From assembly GCA_029168955.1 (NCBI GenBank), contig JAPDOI010001066.1, positions 62,001-126,000 on the forward strand: a stretch of DNA of 64,000 nt. The letters run 5' to 3'. This DNA comes from Aplectana chamaeleonis. Taxonomy: Eukaryota; Nematoda; Chromadorea; Rhabditida; Cosmocercidae. Each line of letters begins with the position of its first letter. The first letter of the stretch is position 1. The notes beneath the pieces are model-generated. The model saw only the letters and a list, made by a program, of their open reading frames with translations. It was not told the DNA's origin and searched no databases. This document shows positions 22,147 to 34,100 of this stretch, piece after piece. A program made the translations under genes and the position numbers.

Positions 22147-25100
22147 GTAAGCCCCTATTATTCGCTTACGTCTTCTTCAGTAAGAGAACGACCAGAATAT
22201 TCATTCACGATTGAACCACTCACTTTCTCTAACTGGATAACAAGAAATGTATACACAATTTTCAATAATATGAAAATATCGCGTCTTGAACTATTTTTTT
22301 GTGTTCTTCATGTTCCGGCTAATGTTATACCCAGTTCGATTGCAAGGGGTAACAATTCATTTCTACACTGAATTCTGTCTTTTAGGGTTCATAAAAATCG
22401 CAAAAAAAAACTTATCTGATTAGTGCTCGTTCACCATAAGGATGCCGGAAAAGCAGCAAGGACATTTTAGGGTAATAGCCAGGTGTGCATGATAACAGTA
22501 TCGCGCCGCGGCCGGAAATGCAGATTGCGAAAAGATATAGGGACTGCGCACCGCAGGCATTGACTCATGGAGACGCAGGTTGTGGAAAAATACACCGAGC
22601 CGACGAAGAATTCAAAAACTTGATCGTAAGAGTTTTTTGTCGCCTTTTCGATCCATCCGTAACTTTGTACTAAACTGATTTTGTTATTCTTGGTTGGTAA
22701 CATGGGTGTGCAAGTCTTGACCTTTTCCTACTTCTATTTTCTTGTCGTTCTGGGATCTCTTTTCTGAAAAATCAGGCAAAATCAGGAAAGTTAATAATTG
22801 GTTACTTTGTGATGATAAGCCGCAGTAATCGTGGGGGTATTTCACGATTGCTACGGAAAGCCTCTGCGAACTTCCAAGATTGTCAAGTAACAAAGGCTGA
22901 GATGTACTGCATGAGGGTGGGCCAGTTGAGAACAACAGTATAGAAGCTTTCTGTGAGTCATACTGATACGCAAACTCGTAGCGGAAAACCAATCATGGAC
23001 TCCGAGTTCGCCAAAATCCTGAATAGGTTACATTTTCTACATACTCCAATATAGTTGATTTTGTGCTTCAAGTGCTTAATCTGGCTCTGGGTACCCGTGT
23101 CAGAAATGCGTTCCCTACAGGCATCGTACGCGCAGAAAACCGTACACAATTTTTTCATGTTTCTGTGTAGCTCGGCCTCTCTAGTGAACGAAAATGTCCA
23201 AATTGCGCATGAAAAACCCTAATTTCTAGATGAAAGTCAATCTAAAAACACATAAATTGAATTTGAATTCCGCGCCAAAACCGTTTTTGAAGTTTTCTGC
23301 ATTTGGAGACCTCGTCACTGTCATTTTTGAAGTTTTCTGCATGTGGAGTCTGTGCCGCAACTGTTTTTCATGTTATTTCAACGGTCGCATCAACATTCTA
23401 TGAAAAAGTGGTAGATGACTGGTGAGAACTGGTGGTGGATCCTCATCTTTGACTCCTTCCAACCTCGCAACCCCTAGTTTTTGACGCGCACAAGTTTACC
23501 GATGTGGTCTGCCGGGCTCATTCATTGAATTCAGCGCGAAAAACGAAAAGTGGTTTCCAGCGCGAACGATGCCTTTAAAGGCAGCATTCACGCTCAAAAA
23601 TGATATCATTTTTATGGAATGAATCGAAGGTCTAAAGCTGGTAATATTCAGAGATAACGAAAAAACTAGAAAAAAATCGACTGAAATGAAGATATAACGG
23701 TTCGTTCTATATTGGCACAGAAGTGGACGAGGTGTAACGCATTGGCTGAAATAGCGGAGCTAGCGACAAATTTGTTGGGATAACGACGCTAATGTACTCG
23801 TACGGCCCTTTCTGGAACGCTTACGACGTTAGAAGCGTAGAAATGAGCCAAAATGACCGTAATCGAGCACAGATCATTTGTATTGAGGGGCGGAGCCCGT
23901 ATCGATGGGCGGAGAAAGGATGATTTTGTGACTCAATACGGCTCAAATACGGTCATTTGAACTCGTTTTTAGCTCTTCCAACTTCTTGAGGGCTCTTATA
24001 GGGCCCGCACGACCCCACTAATGTAGTTATCTCCACAACTTTTGCGAGCGTGTATGCTGCCTTTAAAGGCACAGTCAAGACTAGGAGATGAAGTCTGAGA
24101 TTTCCACATAATTGTCAAGTGGAACCATCCCTTATAACCTCACCATCCTTGACTCTAAAAGTGATGTTCCGAACTGTGGAGATTCTGCTTCAGGGTACTT
24201 GTAACAATTTCTTCAGCGTTTCTTTGCCTACGAGTCAGCTTCAACCTTTCGTTTTTTTACCCCGCCATCCGAAGAAATACTGCTCGGTGATACCTTATTT
24301 GGTGGATCGCCATGTTACGGCAAAATACTCTCGTTCTTCACAACGGTCACTCTATGTATCCATGAATGTAAATATGGTACGCAACAGAAATTACCTTGTT
24401 TTATTAGAAAAAAAGGATTATTTACAGTCATTTGACATGTCCGACCTTTAATTTTGCTTCATTCAAAACCAGTTCTCAAAGTAATTACGAGTATCCAAAC
24501 ATGGCACTTCGTAACACGAGAAAATTTTCGTTTCTGAATTGAACATGATTGTAAGGAAGGCGATTTCTGATGTTTAATATCAGGACACCTGACGCCTAAA
24601 TTGGACAAATCCTACGACTACGAGACACATGCTGGCTATCAATCGCAGCAGAGGCATCAACTGGGAGGGAGGGACCACTTTACAGCGCTTCTTTCAGCCG
24701 CATTAGCGACGCAAAAAAACCTGTCATGTTCAAAACATTACTACAAAACGACATGACCGACAAGTCCCACAAAATGACCAACTGCGTGAGAAGACAGGGA
24801 TGGGCATGACCGCAATTTTTCGGAACTGTTTAAAACACTTCCCTTCTTACAGAGAGGGTTGCCCACACCAGATGGAGTTTCGGGATGCAATTTTAATATG
24901 TTCTAGGGGGGAGCAGTGTTCCAATGTCCCATACTCAGAATCTGCTAAATACCTCAGGCAATCCCTGAAAAAGCAAAGCCAGAACAGCTCGGCCGATGTG
25001 AGTAGAGCTGTTTTGACGATTGGATTACCTTTGTGTATGTTCAGAATTAATCAGAGTGTAGGCAACAATTCATAGTTTTTATCTAAACCAAATCAAAGCA

Positions 25101-28100
25101 ACAAATTCATTTCTACATCTATTCTGAACATATCTGAAGGTAATTCGATCGTTAAATTAGCCCTACTCATTTCGGCCGAGCCGTCCTGGCCTTGTTCAGA
25201 TTTTTACCTTTCTAGGAACTGCCCGAGGCATTTAGCAGATTCTGAGCATGAGATATGGGAGCACTGTCCTCCCACTACAACATATTAAAATTGCATCCGG
25301 AAACTCCACCTGATGTGAGCAACCCTTCCTTGTCAGTCGATGAACAAGGCACAAGGATGGAATGGTTTCTAATTCCGAAACTACCAACAATTTGCAGCCT
25401 GTGTCCTGCCAATTCAAAAGCACTATTACCCCCACAAGGAAATCTAGCTTGCCTCTGACCACCGCGAACCACTGTCTGAAGCATTTGCGGGAATCGAAAA
25501 ACTCGGGATAGCGGCTCTACATAACGAAGGAGGAGTTTGTCCCGCCTTTTGCAGCTCTAATTCCACTCGGATCCTATTCACTTAAATTGAGTAGCGTGAC
25601 GTTTCGAACTTCGAAAACGGGACAACTCCTCCCTCTGTGTAAAGAGCCTCTATCCCGGGAAAACTCGAAAGGAGCTATGACTCAAGATTCAAGTGCTCTT
25701 CTTAACTGTTTTCTACCGTGATGCATCTACAAATTGAGTTTTTTAGTTCTTTCGCATTTTTCTCCACTGAAGAGACAAGAAGAAATTACATGAAGGAATA
25801 GAACACGTTTTCCTTCGCGTGTGGTGCCTTTCAAAGCGGACCATCCATCTGGTCTTTGTAATTTTGAAGCATCCTGTAGCATGAAACAAAATAATTTTCA
25901 ATCACTGACAGTGAGTGCCAAATCTCATTCAATTTCAGGTGATCGAGTACTGCGAAGAACCGAAAGAATCCGATATGAACATCGTTTTCAATGACTCGAT
26001 GACAATGCCCAATGTGACATTTTGCATGTCGAAGAAACAGGCGTGGAGTCATTTCAAGCTAAACGAGAGCGCACCGGCAGACGAATGGGATATGGCAGTT
26101 GATGTAGGTTCTGACAATGCTAAGTCCGAATCCTTCAGTTAAATTAACCCGTTTTGCGAAAACGGAGCTGTGGTAGGAAACTTAAGAAAGTATCTGAAGA
26201 ATAACTATTTCATCCCGTTTCTCTTGAATTTAAACTGAGCTTAGAAACGTCTACATCTTCGGATGTTTTACTTTTGAAATCAAAAAATTTTGAGACACTA
26301 CTCTGTCTTTTACTAGCGAGGTGCCCGTCGTGGATTTGACATTCGCAAAATAAGTTGAGCAGAGCAGCAACTACGGAGTGGCTTCCGGATCGCTGCGGAC
26401 AAGTGGCTAGATCGAAAAAGAAAGGGATGAAAAGAATTCGAAGCGACTGATCCAGAGGAAACAAAGCGAGTGTGACTTCTATAGATGCTTTGAGTCATCC
26501 GAATTGGTTTCCCAGATAGCTTGAAGAGATAGCCCAATCTAGATCTTAAATCCTGACTCATTTCCTGACCCCTCAAGTAAACACTAACGCTTCCAACTTC
26601 CCGAGTTTTCCATAGATTTTGAAGAATCTAAAACTTTAAAGACAGCATACACGCTCGTAAACGTGGTCGGATTAACAGTGTGATGAATCAAACCGCATGG
26701 CCTACAACATAATGCCTACGCATTTCGAAGCCTCAAAAACGACCAAGAACGCCGTTACAGGGGTGGCAAGTTTGGCCCCGCCCGTATTTTCACACCCCCT
26801 GTATTTGACCTTTTCCTCCAACGCAGTGTTTCTGGGTCAACTTCGCCGTCAGTGACGTGTGTGGTTTACTTGCCAGGCAGTCCACCAACAGTACCGACGA
26901 TGAAGATGACCCAGTAACCTTGCGTTGCAGGAAAATCGCAAATACAGGGGGCGTGAAAATACGGGCGGGGCCAATTTTGCTGCTCCTGTAACGGCATTGT
27001 GGGTCGTTTTTGACGCTTCAAAATGCGTAGGCGTTGTAATATGAGCCATACCATTCTATTTCCGTAGTTATCTCAATCACGTTTACGAGCGTGTATGCTG
27101 CCTTTAAACAACTTCTGTCCTGAGAAAAACAGCGCCGATCATATCTGAAAAACAATTATGGCACAGGGTGTGCGGAATTATGTGGTCTCTAATTTCTAAC
27201 TTACCCAGGTTAGAGTATTTTCAGGAAGCTTTGGCGAACTTCACCGATCACGACAGCTTCATGACCAGCCTATGGGACTATCGTCTTGTTATGGAGGCCT
27301 ACGATATGATCGCCACCTATAACAGTCTGGAGCGAGAAACAACAGCACACGGATCAGCCAGATCCATCAACATTTTCCGAACTTCGCCTCGTCTGGCCGG
27401 CAAACGGAAAATGTTTAAGGTACGATCGCCCCCGTTCACCTCACAGAAAATGTTGAATACTTAGCAACAAAAGCGTCTTTCTACGACTCATTTCAGAGCG
27501 CTTCATTTTCACCTGTAGAAAACGAGAGAACTTGTCCACTCTACTACATTACTCGAGTTCCATACATATACGGACACTAATTTTCGCTGACACTGTTTTC
27601 GAACGCGTCTCAACTCTGGATTGAAGGCAGTGTTCACGATGAATATCCTATTCGAGTTGAACTCAAAAATGGGCTTGTTTGGTCGTGAGTCAATGATCAA
27701 AAAGGAAACAGTGAAGAATAGCGCTCAGAATAAGCTAAAACAGCGGTTTCTAACGTATGTAAGTGACGAGCTTACGCGCCTGCTAGTTTCCGCAAGCGCG
27801 CGCTAATGGCGAAATGTGCGCGAATCGAACAGGCCGGACGTGACGGAGTTGCTTAACAATAAGCTATCGAAAACGTCCGCGGCGCCAAATGCTCGTCAGA
27901 AGGAAGCAGGCGGGCTAAGCGGGCGTACAAGGCTAACGAAATCTTCACTACGCGGTTGCCCTTATCGATTTTCGGCCCGTTTTCGCTGCTTTCTTCGACC
28001 TATCCCCTCCAGCATCTGCCAGCGTAGTGCTTCACACTGAAAACTCGAAAACAAGATTCACCGTGGGTACTGCCTTCAACAGAAGTGGATGAAACATCAA

Positions 28101-31100
28101 CAAGTTATACTGTACTACTCTACGCACAATCAAGCTTGAAGTTTGATCGCACAGCATTTGAATACAGAACTCATTTACGATTCCACGGTACCAAGTCAAA
28201 TTAGGGCTATTTCCTGAACATACAATTTCGAACCCAACACGACTTGTTTGTTATCAAATAATCTTTAGAACATATGAGGAACACTGAGCGAATATCGTTC
28301 CCTTCATGACTTTTTTGGAAACAATTCGTAATGAATTCATTCAAGTCTGCGCCTGATAAGTCTCCAGCTTCCACAGTTATGAAAATAGGAGAAGCTCATA
28401 TATTATCTGAAAACTTTCAGAGCCTCCACAGTGCATTTTTCAAAAAGACTATGTCGAACAATTCTATAAAGACGAATATTCATAAAAATGCCCAATTTCG
28501 CTGAATCCCTAGCTTTTGAGAGAATGCTGCAAGAAATTATTTTTTTCACAATGTAATACAGCAGTTTGCAGAAAAAAATGTGAATAGAAAACTACATTCA
28601 AAACTCAAGCTTGAGTGTGCGTAAGGCAGGATTTGTGATGCAATGTGACATGCTCAAGTTTTAAAGGTTTCATCGAGTCTAGGCCGAGAACGGTTAAAAG
28701 CAATACCCGCGACAGTGGGTATTCGTATATTTATGGCTCACAGCGTATATATCTATTATGTGACATGACGAAACCTCTCCAAACTCCAAAAGAAAACCAA
28801 TTTTTCGGGATGAACTCGATTTTCCGATTAACAATGATATAGATTAATATCCCCGAATTACCAATAACTTGACAAACCATCGCCCGCGATTCCTTAAAGA
28901 AAACTTTATCGGAAAAACATGGATTTCTACCACTTTGCGAAATTTCGTGTAGAGCACTCTCTAATTTTTTTCGTTTCGAAGTGAGTTGCAATTGAAACGC
29001 CCTACTTATGAACTTCTGTTCTTTTACCTTCAGCGAATCAGCGATGGTAGTATTTGTATTTGTATGTACAATTTCACCGTTCATAGCTCATTTTGCTTTT
29101 ACATTTGACTACTGCTTCGCTACAGTTAAGGGAACGATATTACCATAAATCATCAAAGGCACAGTCCAACCCCAAAATCGTTTTTCTGCTTTCCTGCCTA
29201 TCTTGAAAGCGGTCCCACGCTGACTCCAATGATGTTTCTAGAACCGTACAAGACTCCCTGGGAACGGAGTTATGGCCCCTCAAAAATTGAGCTGCGGAAG
29301 CATGGTGGACGAGTTGTCCGAGGCTTGTAACTTCGGTCATTTGCAACCGATGTATGCGAGCTGACCTGAATAATGAAAATGGCTGAAAACAAAGGGAAGA
29401 ACGGAGCTAGTGATAGGAAACCATCACTCATCTTGCCAATGTTGAGCTCGAAGCAGGCTACGGGGCGAGGTGTGATACAACCCAACATTGATCCGACCAC
29501 CCACCCAAGTCAAGCGATTTGCTCAGCTCCCCCCCCCCTGGGAAAAAGTGGTGGCAGGGTTGAGCAGGAACGCGACTTGGCGCAACTGGGGGTCGTAAAA
29601 TAATTGGAAATTATTCTGAAAAAAAAACAAGAAAATGGGGGGGGCTCGTACGATTTGACTGAATTTTACCACAAATTTGAACTTTTTCCAATCTTTTGAC
29701 TCTCAGAAAGCTCAAGAAATTCCTAATCTCGCGAGGGGGTCGTAAAAATTTAGGAAATTTTCGAGAAATTTCGGTCAAAGTGTGGGGGGTCGTAGTTCCG
29801 CTCAAAGTTGGCGCAACGGCCTGCTCAACCCTGAGTGATGGCGACGACATGGGGGAAAGAGGTCCTCATTTCGTAATTTTTTATTCTATAAAGGACGAAT
29901 TTTTAGATCAATGCTATATCAAGACCTAATAATGCAATAAATAAATGTTTTTCCACGAAAGCAGACAAAAACAACTCTCCTACGACAATGACACCAACTG
30001 TTTTTTCAATGGGTGAACATCCATTACTGCCCTGAAGGCACATAGGTGCAGTTTCGGGCATGAAAACCACATTGAGTTATTGAATATCCGGATGTGAAAA
30101 CGCACCCAAAATTTCATGAACGCAGCTTCGATCCGAACAGAGCTACACGGGATGGGCGGAGCCTGTTTTTATGCCCTGAGGGCACATAGGTGCGGTTGCG
30201 GGCGCGGAACCCACATTTTGCATACGAATGTCCGCATGTGAAAACGCACTCAAAATTTCATGGAAGCAGCTTTAAGCCGAACAGCGCTACATAGGAAGGG
30301 GTTCATGAAAAAATCGATAGCTGTGAAATATTTATAAGTATTTAACGAAATTTGAATTAGGGAGTTTCGCGTTGCTACAACGTGCGGAAAACCTAGCCAC
30401 AGATACAAGTAATCAATTTCATTCTTTTACCCGGTTAAAAACGATCTTTGAAGACCCATTTTTAGGTGTGATACAATCGATTGTATCACACCTAATTTGT
30501 ATGGATTTAGGTGTGATACAATCGGTTGTATCACACCTAATTTCTATGGATTTAGGTGTGATACAATCGGTTGTACCACACCTAAAAATGAATCTTCAAA
30601 GACAGTTTTTAACCGGTTAAAAAAATGAAATCAATTTCTTGGGTCCGTGGCTAGGTTTTCCGCACGTTGTAGCAACGCGAAACTCCCTAATTCAAATTTC
30701 GTTAAATACTCGTAAATATTTCACAGCTATCTAATTTTTCATGGTGCGTTTTCACATCCGGATAGCCAATTGCGAAATGTGGTTTTCATGCCTGAAACCA
30801 CACCTATGTGCCCTCACGGCATGAAAATATAGTGAAGTCCACCAAGAGTGTCTCATTTACTTATCAATAAGAAGCGGTCAGCTGGGGATCAATGTGCATG
30901 AATCCCACACCAGCACGCTCGATACCGATTGAGCGAGAGCGGTTGTGCTGCAACGAATTTCCTGTTCATTAATCTCCAATCGACCGCTTCTCATTGATAA
31001 GTAAATGAGACACTCTTGGTGGACTCCACTATATGCTCCACCCACCTTAAGTAGCGCTCTTGGGCTTGAAGCTGCATTCATGAAATTTTAGGTGCGTTTT

Positions 31101-34100
31101 CACATCCGGATAGCCAATTGCGAAATGTGGTTTTCATGCCTAAAACCACACCTACGTGCCCTCATGGCATGAAAACCTGCTCCACCCACCTTACGCAGCG
31201 CTCTTGGGCTTGAAGCTGCTTTCATGAAATGTCAAGTGCGTTTTCACATGCGGACATTCGTATACAAAATGTGGGTTCCGCGCCCGCAACCGCACCTATG
31301 TGCCCTTAGGGCATAAAAATCGAAAGGCGATTTCATTAGAGAGATATCACAGTGAACAACGCTCTTTTGTAACCGTCGACTATCCATCGTTTTGCAGCTT
31401 TGCGAAATTTTTTACCTTCAGCGGGATCCAACCTGTGAATCCTCAATTTCCTAAAAATGCATCTTCGACTACAAAATTCCAGAACATCTGTGTCATTTCG
31501 TTAAAAGGATAGTCCGCTTGTAATGGGGTGGTGGCCATCGTGTATCAACACCCCTGAGTAGGCGGGAGAAACGGGAGAGGAGCGAGGTTCCTGATTGGAC
31601 GCAAAGCGGGGCTAGCCCGTGTTGCGTCCAATCAGGAACCTCGCTCCTCCCCCGTTTCTCCCGCCTCCACGGGGGTGTTGATACACGATGGCCACCTCCC
31701 CTTGTAATGACCCCGATAACAGCGAGTACACAACACCACTGCTGCTGACATATCCACGAGCGCTTTGGCGACACACTTTACCTGGCCACGACTAATGTTA
31801 GAGTCATTAGCGTAGCCATGCTAATGTCGCCTATTGTCTTGCATGCTTTATCGCCAGTCAATTGTAAGCTCTTCTCAGATAATAACACCGGCTGAGCGGG
31901 CGGGGAAGCAGGCTCGCCGGCTGAGCGGGCAGGCTTATTTTGGGGGCGGAGCGTCTTATCGACTGAGCGGGCGGGCATGCATTTTACCGGCTGAGGGGCA
32001 TGGCATTACCGGCTGAGCGGGCAGACATAAATCCACGGCTGAGCATGTCACCGGCTGATCGGGCAGACATAGCATTACCGGCTGAGGGGCATGGCTTTAC
32101 CGGCTGAGAGGGCAGACATAAATCCACGGCTGAGCATGTCACCGGCTGATCGGGCAGACATAGCATTACCGGCTGAGGGGCATGGCTTTACCGGCTGAGC
32201 GGGCAGACACTAAAGCGAACCAGGCTCACGTACGGAGCGGGCGAAATGGACTTCGAGCTGATTCGGGTGTTGGCATTCGAACGGATGGTCATCCACATGA
32301 TTTGGATCATTGACCCCTCACCCCTTACGGTTCGTTGTGACCGTGGGGACGTGACAGCGGGTCAGTTCATGATTTTTGAAGCAAGGTAAGGCTTGCCGCT
32401 TCAGAAATGAAACGCAAGCCTCGAACTTGCTGGGGAATAGGGAGAGCCTACTAGGGGCTTCATCTAGTCTTGCAGATCGATATCATTCACGTGGTAAGCA
32501 ACTAATACCGGCAGAGCGGACCTATATTTACCGGCTGAGGGGACAGTGAATGCGGGCTGAGGGGGCAGCCATTTACCGGCTGAGGGGACAGTGAATGCGG
32601 GCTGAGGGGGCACCACTTGCCGGCTGAGCGCTTCACCATTTACTGCTGAGGGGGCAGTGAATACCTGGGCATGCCCGGGTACAATGTTTAGTCAGCCGGT
32701 ATTGCCTGCCCCCTCAGCCGGAGTTACTGCCTGAGTTCTTGTGTGTTCCTGCCTTATTTTTACATCCCCATTTCATAGCTTGCCTCATTCGTTTTTTTTT
32801 TTCGCGAATGTTTCTCACTATTCAGTTTCTTTTCTGATCTCCTGTCTCATTTTGCTCTCTCAGTATGATCTCCGGTTTTAATTCGACCTCTTATTGTGAT
32901 CTCATTTTGTCGTCATTTTTTATACTAACGGTATGGTTCTCAACTCCCCCCTCCCCGCCCTGATAGAAGTTTATCTTGGTTCTTGGTTGACCGAGGGTCC
33001 GACCCCCCCCCCCCCATCCCACCGGATGTCGACGGGTCCGACCCCACTCTGTGACACATCACACCTCACGCCGAACCCTGGCTCGGAAGATCGTAAAAGG
33101 GGCGCTCCAAAGCGGCTTCCTGATGTGGGCGCCCCAGGGTGGCTTCCTCTTATATCTCGCTTATTCAAATGAATCGGGAGCTCGCACTTAGCAGGTGATA
33201 TATGGGGTGGGTCTACTTCACAATGATTTGAAAATCTCATTTTGTCCTTGAGCCTGGACTGTGCCTTTCAAGGCACAGTCCAGGCTCAAGGACAAAATGA
33301 GATTTTCAAATTATTTTGAAATGAGATTTCAAAATGATTTGAAATCAAAATGAGATTTTCAAAGGCCTTGAAAGGCACAGTACGACTTCAGAATCGCTTT
33401 CGAGTTCTCTAGCTTCCCTTAGGGAGAGTTTTGCGCTAATCACAATGGTGACTCCAGAACAGCTTAAACCTACTATAAGCGGAATTATGGTCCCTCAAAT
33501 ATTAGGATTTTGAACAGTGAGTATCTCGTGCATGAGTTGTTTCGGGTCTGTTTTTTTTTCTCGTAATTCGCAGAACGGAGCAGAGTATACTATAAAGCTA
33601 GAACGACAACAAATGGAAGAGCATAGATTTTTATCAAAATCCATCGCGCGTTTCGTCCCTATCGAGGTTGGAAACTTATCGGTGGGCGTCACGCTTTTTT
33701 TCGTTTCTAGGATGGACTTTTCCTAGCTTTTTTTCGCTTATTTCAGCGAATAGAGATTGCTTGGCAGAGTTGCTATAAACGGTGGCCGGACTGTTACATC
33801 GAAAAATTACTCCTGAGGACGGTGCCTTAAGGATGTTGCCACTTGTGTGACCTACATCTCACCAAAGGTCTTCTCATAAACTCTAGTGTCGGAAATCGGC
33901 ACATGATTTTTTGCTTCAATTCTACAGAATCAATCAGGAAATTTTTTGTTTACGGGACAGAACTCGTTCCTCCACTTATTGAATGGACGAAGTTACAAAA
34001 AGGAATTCTCCTTCACAGCACAGCCACATCGAAAATGTCCTCAACCTTTCGCGCGATATCGAACTCGCAAAGAAAACAATTGCGAAAACTCTTTCTTTGA

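Larger units (their letters stand above)
30028..31320. repeat. Nested palindrome cluster
   Basis: Several foldback units share the phrase GGCACATAGGTGCGGTTGCG and its inverse: left arms at about 30028-30160 and 30171-30295, right arms at 30730-30825, 31090-31170 and 31200-31318. Between them lie a ~400-bp palindrome (30325-30724) and another (30836-31027). None encodes protein. Sits in DEG/ENaC intron 3. Confidence 0.8.
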
